Assembly: GCA_023053575.1 (NCBI GenBank)
Contig: JAKZAP010000008.1
Location: forward strand, 7,924,034-7,988,033
Reading direction: 5' to 3'
DNA from: Branchinecta lynchi
Lineage: Eukaryota > Arthropoda > Branchiopoda > Anostraca > Branchinectidae
DNA length: 64,000 bases
Positions 1-12,100 of the stretch are shown here, one piece after another. Made by a program: the position numbers and the translations under genes. Below the pieces are notes generated by a model. The model saw nothing but the letters and a program-made list of their open reading frames with translations, had not been told where the DNA came from and made no database searches. How positions within the stretch are numbered: position 1 is the first letter of the stretch; the number at the start of each line of letters is the position of its first letter.

Positions 1-2680
1 CTATGAGTGGAGGGATCGAGATGAAACTTGGTGGGAAGACACCTAGCAAACACTAGATACATCTTTTACATAACCGAGCCGATTCGGGCACTGTGGGGGG
101 GGGGGTGGAGGGAGGGGGAATCCGGAATCTTGAGGTATTTACAACTTTTGAACGGGTGATCGGATCTCGATGGAACTTGATATTTGGAAAGACCTCATGC
201 CTCAGACGACCTACTTAAAATCCGGACCGGATCCGGTGACTTTTTGGGGGAGCTGGAGGGGGCAATCGGAAATCTTGGGAAACGCTATGAGTGGAGGGAT
301 CGAGATGAAACTTGGTGGGAAGACACCTAGCAAACACTAGATACATCATTGACATAACCGAGCCGGTTCGGGTACTGTGGGGGGAGTGGAGAGAGGGGGA
401 ATCCGGAATCTTGAGGTATTTATAACTTTTGAACGGGTGATCGGATCTCGATGGAACTTGATATTTGGAAAGACCTCATACCTCAGACGACCCACTTAAA
501 ATCTGGACCGGATCCGGTGACTTTTGGGGGGAGTTACAGGGGGCAACCGGAAATCTTGGGAAACGCTATGAGTGGAGGGATCGAGATGAAACGTGGTGGG
601 AAGACACCTAGCAAACATTAGATACATCATTGACATAACCGAGCCGATTCGGGCACTGTGGGGGGAGTGGAGGGAGGGAGAATCCGGAATCTTGAGGTAT
701 TTATAACTTTTGAACGGGTGATCGGAGCTTGATGGAACTTGATATTTGGAAAGACCTCATGCCTCAGACGACCCACTTAAAATCCGGACCGGATCCGGTG
801 ACTTTTGGGGGGAGCTGGAGGAGGCAACCGGAAATCTTGGGAAATGCTATGAGTATAGGGGTCGAGATGAAACTTGGTAGGAAGACACCTAGCAAACACT
901 AGATACATCATTGACATGACCGAGCCGATTCGGGCACTGTCGGGGGAGTGTAACTTTTGAACGGGTGACCGGATCTCGATGAAACTTGATATTTGGAACG
1001 ACCTCATGCCTCAGACGACCCACTTAAAATCCGGACCGGATCCGGTGACTTTTTGGGGGAGCTGGATGGGGCAACCGGAAATCTTGGGAAACGCTATGAG
1101 TGGAGGGATCGAGATGAAACTTGGTGTGAAGACACCTAGCAAACACTAGATACATCTAATCGAGCCAATTCGGGCACTGTGGGGGAGTGGAGGGAGTGGG
1201 AATCCGGAATCTTGAGGTATTTTTAACTTTTGAACGGGTGATCGGATCTCGATGAAACTTGATATTTGGAACGACCTCATGCCTCAGACGACCCACTTAA
1301 AATCCGGACCGGATCCGGTGACTTTTGCGGGGAGCTGGAGGGGGCAACCGGAAATCTTGGGAAACGCTATGAGTGGAGGGATCGAGATGAAACTTACTGG
1401 GAAGACACCTAGCAAACACTAGATACATCATTGACATAACCGAGCCGATTCGGGCACTGTGGGGGGGGGGGAGTGGAGGGAGGGGGAATCCGGAATCTTG
1501 AGGTATTTATAACTTTTGAACGGGTGATCGGATCTCGATGGAACTTGATATTTGGAAAGGCCTCATGCCTCAGACGACCCACTTAAAATCCGGACCGGAT
1601 CCGGTGACTTTTGGGGGAGCTGGAGGGGGCAACCGGAAATCTTGGGAAACGCTATGAGTGGAGGGATCGAGATGAAACTTGGTGGGAAGACACCTAGCAA
1701 ACACTAGATACATCATTGACATAACCGAGCCGATTCGGGTACTGTGGGGGGAGTAGAGGGAGGGGGAATCCGGAATCTTGAGGTATTTATAACTTTTGAA
1801 CGGGTGATCGGATCTCGATGGAACTTGATATTTGGAAAGACCTCATACCTCAGACGACCCACTTAAAATCTGGACCGGATCCGGTGACTTTTGGGGGGAG
1901 CTGCAGGGGGCAACCGGAAATCTTGGGAAACGCTATGAGTGGAGGGATCGAGATGAAACTTGGTGGAAAGAAACCTAGCAAACACTAGATACATCATTCA
2001 CATAACCGAGCCGATTCGGGCACTGTGGAGGGAGGGGGAATCCGGAATCTTGAGGTATTTATAACTTTGAACGGGTGATCGGATCTCGATGGAACTTAAT
2101 ATTTGGAAAGACCTCATGCCTCAGACGACCCACTTAAAATCCGGACCGGATCCGGTGACTTTTGGGGGGAGCTGGAGGAGGCAACCGGAAATCTAGGGAA
2201 ACGCTATGAGTGGAGGGGTCGAGATGAAACTTGGTGGGAAGACACCTAGCAAACACTAGATACGTCATCGACATGACCGAGCCGATTCGGGCACTGTCGG
2301 GGGAGTGGAGGGAGGGGGAATCCGGAATCTTTAGGTATTTATAACTTTTGAACGGGTGATCGGATCTCGATGGAACTTGATATTTGGAAAGGCCTCATGC
2401 CTCAGACGACCCACTTAAAATCCGGACCGGATCCGGTGACTTTTGGGGGAGCTGGAGGGGGCAACCGGAAATCTTGGGAAACGCTATGAGTGGAGGGATC
2501 GAGATGAAACTTGGTGGGAAGACACCTAGCAAACACTAGATACATCATTGACATGACCGAGCCGATTCGGGCACTATCGGGGGAGTGGAGGGAGGGGGAA
2601 TCCGGAATCCGGATATATCATTGACATAACCGAGCCGTGCCTACTCGTAACAAGTGCCATATGAGCTCGTAGCTCTTGTT
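1..2680 (+). repeat. Family A tandem array (about 9.4 x 280-bp higher-order repeat) with element end
   Basis: GCTATGAGT recurs at about 284, 565, 846, 1094, 1366, 1650, 1933, 2205 and 2483, so the period is about 280 bp (248 where one unit has a deletion near 950). Each 280-bp unit is two diverged halves of about 140 bp. Both halves follow the order GATCGnnnTGnAACTTG, a CCGG/CCGATTCGG palindrome, then GGGGGGAGnTGGAGGG and CCGGAATCTTG. The array stops near 2635 and runs into CCTACTCGTAACAAGTGCC and GAGCTCGTAGCTCTTG, the same terminus as the other family A copies. The other end is outside the window. No coding potential is credible. Confidence 0.9.
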
Positions 2681-2689
2681 TTTTTTTCT

Positions 2690-5290
2690 TAGTAGCCTAC
2701 CCCGATTTGTGCTCATTCTTAGAAAGTGGTAAGGGTCTAACCTGTGCGGTTTTTACGGAAAGTGTGGACCTTAGGACGGATTGAGGAAAGTTCCGTAGAA
2801 CTCTTGCCTGGGGCCAAAAAGGATGGTTTTTGCTTGTAATTGAGCCACAGCCTACAGTGTGTGAACTAAAGTGGAGCTGAATAGCCTATATCAGAGAGGA
2901 CTATCTGAAGTTATGCAGCCAAGATTTCGTTTCATCAGACCATGTTTCTGCTTTCGAGTGGAAGGCTCCGTTCTAGCAGGCAAGCAGACAAGCACCAGTT
3001 TGAAACTGGAGTTAGACTAAAATCTTTAACTGCGAAGTATGTGCGACAGTTCCCTGGCCTCACAGCCAATACATCTTCTTTGAGTGGTAAATAGAAAAAT
3101 TTACAGAATAAAAAAAGTGTCATTTTCCCACGGGTCCAAAAGTGCTGCTATCTTTTGTTTCTACCCGTTTCTGTTTGTGATTTCAGCTGAGTTTATTATT
3201 CCATTTCTTACACTTGGGAATGAGGACGATGAATGAAATCAGAAGGGTCTCTTTAACTTTAAGAGTTAAACTTTAAGACCTCGATGAGCTGATCAAAGTA
3301 TATGCCATCTGTTTTTTGGTACAACAATTCCTTCATGAGATACAAGAGTTTGAAAGTTTGGAGGGGTTGACAACTTCAGTAGTGAGGGACACATGAAACC
3401 AAAAAGAGGCCGATCCCAATCGTGAGAAATGTAGGGTAATTGTAAGCAACAGTCGGTTGTTAGACCACAGTCTCCTTCGGCGATGGGGGGCTAGCAACGT
3501 TGGTAGTTGGTGTACCTATTAATCCTATTATTTCTTTCCCTTGTATTTGATCGTGAGAACAATTTGGTACGTGTCTATCAAGTGGAGATGGACTTGTAAG
3601 TATGAATCGGTTGCTAGAAGGGGTTCATGAGGGGCTAGAAACTTGTGAAAATTGGTGCACATTTTTTTATCTCTATAAATCGTAGGGTAAGAAAATTAGT
3701 CTCCTTGGCCCATCACTGTAACATGGAGTTAAGTCTTTGAGGGGTTGACAACTTTCGTGGTAGGGTACAGACTCAAACAAAGAATAGGTGGAACCCAATT
3801 GTGAGACATGTCATGGACTTGTAACTCTTATAAGCAACAGTTGGCTGTTATACCAAATCATCTTCGGCGGTGAGAGGTTTCCGACCGTGTTAACGCAACG
3901 AATACAAATGATAATGTGAAACAAGGACATGGTTTCGAAATAATTAGTAGAGTGGCATCTATGGTATTTTGGTCCTGAAAAGTTAAGGATAGCTTTATAA
4001 TACCAACTAGATTATGTAAGATAATGTTCCAAGTTTTCACCAGTCACGATGTCGACGATTGAAAAGGATAAAGTTCAACTGGCTGCAAAATCAGTTTAGT
4101 CCCTACTTCCGATATACTGTTTTTTTTTTTTTTTTTTTTTTTTATTGTAAGCGAAAATCGACTATTAGACCATAATCATTTTCGGCGATGAGGGGCTTGT
4201 AACTTTTTCTAGTTGGTGTACCTATTAATCCTATTCTTTGTTTCTGGTGTATTTGAATTGAAAACAATTTGGTATATCATCACGGGGAGATAGGCTTTTA
4301 AGTATGAATCAGTTGCTAGAAGGGGTTCATAAGGGTACAAATTAGTGCACATTTTATTTGATCTCTTTAAATCTGAGGGTAAGAAAATGAGTCTCCATGG
4401 TCTGTCACTTAAGTTAGAATTAAGTCTTTGAGGGGTTGATAACTTTAGTTGTAGAGTTATCACTCGAAAATGAGTAGGCGGAACCCAAATATGAGACAAG
4501 CCAGGGACTTGTAACTAACAGTCGGCGATTACACCATAATCATATTCGGCGATGAAGGGCTTCCGAATTTTCCGAGTATGTGTAGCCTACCTATTTTGTT
4601 TCCGGTGTTTTTGATGATATGAAAAGTTTGGTTCATGTCGTCGTTCAAGAATCGGTTGTTAAAGCATTGCCATTTTCATGAGAAGCTAGAATGGCCTATG
4701 GTGGTGGTCTTTCACTGTAACCTAGAATTAAGTGTTAACACAACGGATAGATATGATAATTTAAAACAACGATATATGTTACGCAATAAGTAGTAGACAT
4801 ATTTTGGTATTTTGAACTAAAAAGCTATGGATAGCTTTATAATGCCAACTAGGTTATATAAGATAATGTTCCAAGTGTCCACAAGTCACGATGTGTACGA
4901 TTGAAAAGGATAAAGTTCAACTGACTGCAAAGTCAATTTAGTCCCTACTTCCGATATTCTGTTTTTTTTTTGGTTCAACGCTGCGGGATAACAATGTGAT
5001 TAAAGATTGTATTTATTCAAACAATGTTTACAACGGATACGTCAGCTATGATTTACAACGTATCCGTTGTAAACATTGTTTGAATAAATGTTTCAAAGTC
5101 AGCTTGGGCTCAAAGAATATTTATTAAAGATTGTGTCATCAGTTCAGAGAAATATTCTTCGTGGATTGGAACATACCAATTGGAAAATTTCGATGGGTTG
5201 ACAAATGCAGCATTTAACCGTTAGTGAAGAAACAAAAACAAAGGTTGCTGCAACACTTCACGTTGCTTAGGCAACGTAGGTCTAGTTCTT
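2690..5290 (-). mobile_element. Family C repeat element, inverted copy
   Basis: This is the reverse complement, with divergence, of 21570-25240. Shared landmarks are the segment around 2740-3120 (mirror of 24650-25130), the units with CAGTCGGTTGTTAGACCA and TTCGGCGATGAGGGGCT, the block ending GTCCCTACTTCCGATA with a T-run (4122-4143), and the hairpin end at 5240-5280 (GTTGCTGCAACACTT, CGTTGCTTAGGCAACG). The left end abuts the family A terminus at 2680, so A probably inserted into C or truncated it. No ORF is intact. Confidence 0.75.
5012..5088. repeat. Perfect 31-bp palindrome with 15-nt loop
   Basis: The arms 5012-5042 and 5058-5088 are exact reverse complements. The left arm starts TTTATTCAAACAATG and the right arm ends CATTGTTTGAATAAA. 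The loop is 15 nt. Diverged single copies of the arm occur near 5770-5800 and 59436-59475, so it belongs to a dispersed element. Confidence 0.9.
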
Positions 5291-5402
5291 TTTATTCCAG
5301 AGATGATACCAAAATAAAGAGCTTGCTCCTCCTTTTTCATCATAACCGTTGAACACAACCTTAGATCACAAGTCTAATTTGTTTGCTATGTCCTGAAGAG
5401 GA

Positions 5403-5598
5403 GGCCCGTATCCAGGAATTTATTTCGGTGGAGGGGGGGGGTGCCTTTCGGGGAGGGGGGGGGGGGGGGTTGCCTGCTGGTCAGACAAAAAAATACATAA
5501 AACACATAGATCAGAGGGAAAGGCCTATAAAATCATTATTTTTGTATGTTTCGGGGGGGGGGGGTCAACCCCCTAACCCACTCCCCCTGGATGCGGCC
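5403..5598. mobile_element. Short G-rich MITE with GGCC-GTATCCAGG ends
   Basis: The left end GGCCCGTATCCAGG (5403-5416) and the right end CCTGGATGCGGCC (5586-5598) are imperfect inverted repeats. The interior has poly-G tracts (around 5435-5470 and 5552-5565) and little else. Elements starting with a similar '...GGATCCAGGAATTT' and followed by G-runs are common in animal genomes. No transposase is encoded, so it would be non-autonomous. Confidence 0.55.
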
Positions 5599-6006
5599 TT
5601 GGCTGAAAGAATACCTTCGTATCTTTTACCTGATGGTAGACTATTTCTGGTCTTTTGAGAGAATAGGAGAGTCCTGGCTGTATTTTTTTTTCACTTTCAT
5701 AATGAATATGCTTTGAGTCCAAGCTGACTTTGAAACGAAATATCGCTGATGAAGAATCGTAGCTGACGTATATCGGTTGTAAACATTGTTTGGATATACT
5801 TTCATTATGAAACTGAAAAATCTCAATTTTTTCCATATGGAATTGAGGATGGTGCGAAATCCTAGCAGGAATTCCAGTCCAGAACCGCCCAACACTGATC
5901 GACTGTCCTCGGCATTATACGAAATGAAAGTCAGTCATACCTATGAATGTTTCATAGGGCTACCGTCCCTTATGATAAAGTTGATGATGAAAAGGTTCTT
6001 TTTTAG

Positions 6007-6126
6007 ACAAGGAGCTCAGAGATGGACATGGTTGGCGATGAGGACAGGATTGACCCGCTAGATGGTGACTCGTCATCCCAGGGTCAAAACAACATCAACA
6101 TTGTACATGTGACCAGCCTTGCACAG
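6007..6126 (+). CDS. CREB: CREB coding exon 1 (N-terminus), non-coding up to 6021
   Basis: A pyrimidine-rich acceptor ending TTTTTTAG at 6006 opens the exon. Fifteen untranslated bases precede the ATG at 6022. The 35 codons start MDMVGDEDRIDPLDG and end HVTSLAQ, followed by donor GTCAGT at 6127 (phase 0). This N-terminus is acidic and does not closely match a family I remember. The assignment rests on its in-frame, phase-matched join to the KID exon and on the good splice sites. The acceptor directly upstream implies a further 5' exon that I could not locate. Confidence is lower than for exons 2 and 6. Confidence 0.8.
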
Positions 6127-9100
6127 GTCAGTTCTGCGTAGCATCTTCCCCTATTCTTTTCTCAAATATCTTGCTTTCGCCTCCTTTGGCTCGGACCTTC
6201 AGCTTATAGCCTATGTTGGCAAAAGCAAGTCTGCATAAACATTGGAATAAAAGGTTGACGAAGCAATAGCTACGTTCGTTTTCGTCTTTCGTCGTTATCG
6301 GTGCGAAAAACATCGTCTTATTATTTTCATATTAACGTTTTCTTTGTATTCAAACCTAATTACCCAACCGAGAGCAAGAATAAATAAATATAATTATTCT
6401 TGCGGAGATCTTTCCGACCCAGTTCGATTGAAACGGCAGTTCACGCGAACAGAACAAAGAAAACACCTTATTCTTGACAGTTGAACCCTGTTGGTTGGAA
6501 GGGCAAACCGAACGACGAAAACAAACCCGGCTAGTGGTTGAAGATTTGGTCGACTGGTTCGGAGTGGCAACAATTTCCTACTGCTTAAAGCACAATGGAC
6601 ACTTCTAACGCTTTACTTCGTATTACATGCTTCACAAATAAACATTTCCGACTTCCTTTAGAAGGCGCTACGAAAATCGGCCGTTTTCTTGTCATCCCTT
6701 GTCTTAACCTCTCTGTCATTTCGGCGATCCAAATCTTAGGAGCTGGGATATTGTGGCAAGAAATTCAAAAACTCCCAGCAATGCTTGATATAAAAGGATA
6801 TATTTGAGATGTCACCAAAGTCAAGCCGCAGATGCAGTTGACCTGTCTTTCATCAGAAGTTCCATGGCTTAAAGTGCCGATTAAAAGTCTGTGTTTGTGG
6901 AATAGTGCTGTGAAGCTTGATTAGCTTGCTTTATAAAATGTACCAGAATATGCAATAAGCTTATATAAAATAATACAGCTACAAAAATCATTAAAAAAAA
7001 ATAACATTTTCAAATCTGAATTATGCAAGCTGATTTATACATAAAATACAGATCTACTGAGTATTATAAGAAACATCACTTTTATCTTTGTCCAGGCTAG
7101 TAAATTGAGCATGTACTGGCCCAAAAAATTACGCTTTGAAATATCACAGAGAGGAAACTGTTGAAAAAGCTGCTGATCTAGGGGGTAAGCATTGTTCCTA
7201 GGTTGTTACAGACTAGGATTCGGGTACTTTGATGTGCCCATTGAACTTTAAGCCAATATGACGATTCTTTTGAAATGAATCGCGTCAAGGAGGCAATTCG
7301 ATGACGAGCGATTTGCAGTGAATACTCTTGATGACTATCTCTCCTTGCCGATGCAGAATCTCCGACCTCTCCGGGTACCTAGCGGAAGAAAGGAAGAAGT
7401 GGTGTCACATCTGCTCCCAAAGATCGCCGTGATTGCTTGACACAGGATTTGATTCTTGAGTTTGAGTCGTTACGGACACGCTTACTCCTTCTTCCTGAGG
7501 ATGACTGGAGTGTTTTGGACTTAGTCGTATAGAGTATTGTCTTTTATGCATGACTAAACCCGCAAAGGACCCTTCGTAGCTATAATGCCAACGCAGCCTA
7601 CTGGCCTATTGACATATATCGCTTCATCCATTTAAAAACATGGGGACCTGAATTTAACGCCGTATATCCTAACCCCATAAGGACAGTTTTCACATTGTTG
7701 CGCTATTTTCGATACTAAACATGTTCCCGACGATCTTTTTTCTTTCTTTTTGCTAGAAGACAGTGCACCTGGATAAAAGCTTAAAGGACCCGTCAGGCCT
7801 ATAACCTGAATTTAACGCTGTATATTCTAACTTCATAAGGACAGTTTTCACACTGTTCCGCCATTTTCGATATTAATCATGCTCCCGACGATCGTTTTTT
7901 CCTTCTTTTTGCTAGAAGACAGTGCGCCTGGATAAAGGCTCTAATGACCCGTCGAGTTTATAATGCCAATGAAACCTACTTCTGTGATTGTATTTATTAT
8001 TCTTAAGCCCGGAGACCCAGATTTCATGTTATATTCTAAACCTGCTAACCTTTGCACTTGCCATGACTCACTATTTTCCATGCGGATTATGATCTCGATC
8101 AGTGTTCGCGTATCATTCTATTGATGCTTAAAACCGGTTGTCTAGCTAGAACTCAATGGACCAGGGGAAAGGCTTAGAACAGCCAAAGCCGTATATAATT
8201 AGTTAAAAGCAGAGTCTAGTCTTACAGTATGCAAATTGTTTTGACTGTTTGAACATGAATAGTGCGAAATGGGATTTAAAACAGCAATGTCGTGGAAAAT
8301 TTGTTAAAAGTAGAGCCTGGTCTAAAGTATACAACTACTGTTGAGTACTAGGCTACTGCTGAATAGTGGAAAATAAACATTAATAAGTGCGAGGTGTGCT
8401 TTAAAATCACCAGCAGCGTCTCAGTAGAAGAAGATGAGATACTTGATGCAAATTAGCGTTCAGCCGTCGCCGTCTTTGTACCATAGTTCTTCTTTATGGA
8501 TGTGTAGTAGGTCCGGGACTTGTGTTCTTCAAGCTCAAGAAATGGCTCAAGTCTTAATGTCTGGGCAGACTGGCGGTCGCGGGCTACAATTGTTGCCAGT
8601 TTTTGTGTTGGCATCATCACCAGTTCCGTTCATTCTTTGAAATTCGTGATGGAAGTGCAGAAAATCGTACCCGGGAAAACCCTTCTCGTCTGTCACTCCA
8701 TCATATTTAGTCGGCCTGAGAGTTCGGTGGGTACCACGGAGACGCAGGACCTACTTGGGAGAGTGGTCGGTAGTCACCTTTCGACTGAGACGTAACCAGG
8801 TATGGGAACGAATGAATGATAGACGAAACCTGACGTACGTGAATATGAAGGGTCATTTTGATTCACATCAGTTGACAAACATATGTGGAATTCGCCAGAC
8901 TTAATGTTCGTTTCCCAAACCAAATGTTACCTTTCTAAAAAAATCTTTCTTTCCCAGACCCGATATTCATTTCCTAAACCATCTGTCCGTTTGGCAGACT
9001 ATATATTCATCTCCCGAACCTTCTATTCCTCTTGGAAACCATCTATTTATTTCTCAAATTTGCTGTTCGTTTCCCACCTAATGTTAACCGCGCACATTTT

Positions 9101-12100
9101 GGACTCCGTCAAAATCAGGATCTGCAAGTTGCAAACGAAGAGCGACTTTGAGAAATAAATATACGGTTTGCAAGAGGAACAGAAGGTTTAGGATACGAAT
9201 ATATAGTCTGTCAAACGAACAGATGGTTTAGGAAATAAATAGTTGGTCTGGGAAAGAAACATTTGTCTTATAAAGGTAATATTTGGTTTGGGAAACGAAC
9301 ATCAGGTCTAGCGAATTTAAGTTGCGTTTTTTTGGATGTAGTTTCGGCGTGGTTTCGCTTAAAAGCCGTTTTATTTGTCCATTCCATTTGCTGTAGTTTC
9401 GAACCTGATAGCTTGTTCACACGGGGCTGAAACAGCGGCCGATTCTCGATCAGCGGCTGATTTACGCGCGTAAATAGCGGTTGAAAAAATTCCAAAAATC
9501 AGCCGCTGATTTTCCAAATAGGCGCTTATTTTCGTCGCGGTCACCGATCGGGATAAACTAAATCCTTTGGAATGTGACCTTTGATGACTCTAGGGACTGT
9601 AAACAGACTGTAATTAGGGGAATTAGCCAAGCTCCGTGAGTTTTAGGTTAGTCCAGTTCAAATTCTGTCAGAGCAATGTGAACATAACATGATTTTTACG
9701 TTTAGCATACAAGGATTACTAAATGATTTCGAAAAAAAGGTAGAATAATTTTCTAATTTCAATAGCTTATGCTCTGTTTATGTCTGATACTTTTTTAAAT
9801 GTTTTTCTTAGATAATACAATAATTTGAATAATTTTTCCATTCAACCTTCACTGAAAAGTGACTGAACAACACTAAATGACTGCATTCTGTTCTCGTATT
9901 ATGTATATTTATTATTAGTTATATTTGATGTTCAGTTTTAAAAACAAAAATATTTAAATTAACTTTATTTGCTTTTTAACTTGAAATTTACCTAGTCACC
10001 TGAAATCTAACAATATTCGATTTATGGCTTTTATCTACTCTAAAGACTACAAATCAACTATATTTGACTTTGACAAACTCACAAGATGTTTGTGTTAATT
10101 TTATATATTTTGTTACAAACAAAAGGAACATTCAGAATTAGGTTTTTCTTTTTAATTCTCCCGTCAACAGTTGATCTGTCGTCTGAACAGATCAGCCGCT
10201 GTTTACGCGCTTATTTCAGCCCCGTGTGAACAAGCTATGAAACTACGGAGCTCAAACTACAAACTACCTCGCCGACGTAGTTTGGTGTAGTTTGACTTTT
10301 CGGAAACAAGAACTTAATAAAACGCAAGTAAGACAAAACAAGAGCCAAACTACAAACTTTGACGAAACAAAAGTGAATCCAATAAAACGCAACTTTAGCA
10401 TATGTTTTGTCAGCTGATGTGAACCAAAACGCCCCCGAATGCCCCTTCATACGTGATAAAGTGTCAGAACGTCAGCTTACCGTACGCAAGTCTTCACTAC
10501 TGCTACTAGGCAAAGAAAGGACGAAGTCACCACAGAACTCACATGCATGCCGTGATTAACTTGCGACAGTAGCTAACCATTTTCGTCCAGTGTTACTCTT
10601 ATTCAGTCTGCGAGTCACCTATTTACAAGTAGTATTTGCGTCATCGGTTGACGTCAGAGCGAGAGTCTTGAACGTCTTTTCGGAAGGCTCCAACGACCAA
10701 CACTCCAAATGCTGTCTCCTGTGTGTGAGAAGATAATACGTCTGATTTTATTCAAACCACAAAATGCGAAGTGACGATAAAATTAGTGTAAAACCATTGC
10801 CTGTGGAGTTATGTGACTATAGGAAGAAAAAGAGGGTAGGGTTGTTTATTCTTTTTTTTTTCTCAGAGCTCTTTCGTTTTCGAAAGTTCTGCTGTGAATT
10901 TATTTATTTCTTATGCCTAGGAACACTAGTGAAGGATTGTGTGTGGCTGATGCAAAATAAGCCGTGTTCTGACAATATACCACGTATGTCAGGTTCCGTC
11001 GATCATTCATCCTTTCCATACCCGAGTATGGAGACTCTCGTCAATGATATTAAAGTTGTCCAATTTTCGCTCTCGTCTTAAGTAGGACCTGCGTCTCCGT
11101 GGAGAATTCTTGCTGCCCTGAATACGTTATCGTAGTACTGGGCGATATTCGATATCTATACGTAAATGTCGATATCAAACGATACTTATTAAGAAATGTT
11201 TGTAACTTTTCAACAAAAAAAAGGATACAACACACTCTTTGACTACACTTTTCGTTCTTGAACTTTAGCGAAAAAAGATGTATATGACAGCGAAAAATTA
11301 CCACAAAATACCGAAATGGATGGATTGAAAAACGAGAAGTGAAAATATGGTGCATTGAAATATCGCACAACACTAGTAAATCGTCTCCTTCTTCGTTCCT
11401 CAAATTAGCGAGAACATCCGCGAGTACGTCTTGTTGGTGGCGCTCCACTTGCTTCGGTTCCACTAGACAGCATTATTTTGGTCAAAAATTTTGGGGACAA
11501 TATCTTGTACGATGTCACGAGTTCCATATTGGTTTTGACTGATGTATGTATGCTGTATTTAACTAAATAGATAGTTTCATCCCGAGAAGTGTTCAAACTG
11601 ACAATGCAGCGTGTTTTATTTTTTACGTCCGGTAATTTTTAAAGACGAGGTTTAGTATTTTAGCTAGTTAGGAATAGAGTTCTTATCCGTAAGTTCGGAG
11701 TTCCAGATATTTTGGAGAAATAAGTAATGTCACACAAGAAGCTGTCGGGATCAGCTTACTCCCGGTTTTCACCAAGCCGCCGCCTTACCCGGCTGTTGGT
11801 ATGCTAGTACTTTTTATGGCACTTGAGCTTACTCAAGTGCCATATAGCGATTGTTATTTCTGTCCGTCAGTCGGTCTGTCGGTCCCGGTTTTGCTAGTTC
11901 GGGCACTTCCAGATAAGCTAGGACGATGAAACTTGGCAAGCATATCAGGAACTGGACCAGATTAAATTAGAAATTGTCGCTTCCTCGATCCGACCATCTG
12001 GAGGGGAGTGGAGGGAGGGGGAATCCGGAAAAATAGGAAAAATGAGATATTTTTAGCTTACGAACGGGTGATCGGATCTTAATGAAACTTGATACATGGA

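Larger units (their letters stand above)
5012..5800. mobile_element. Fold-back element, interrupted by a short MITE
   Basis: Sequence just after the palindrome (CAAAGTCAGCTTGGGCTCAAAG at about 5093-5114) reappears inverted at about 5708-5735. The arm motif GTTGTAAACATTGTTT recurs near 5776. The two sides therefore form a long imperfect inverted repeat of about 790 bp. Family C's hairpin end and a 196-bp MITE lie inside, suggesting nested insertions. Confidence 0.6.

Noticed and set aside
5786..6061. A 91-codon open frame overlapping the CREB start
   Set aside because: It is in a different frame from CREB and crosses the acceptor at 6006 and the repeat upstream.
11134..11190. A possible transposon end (CTGGGCGATATTCGATATC)
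   Set aside because: No inverted partner or second copy was found in the window.
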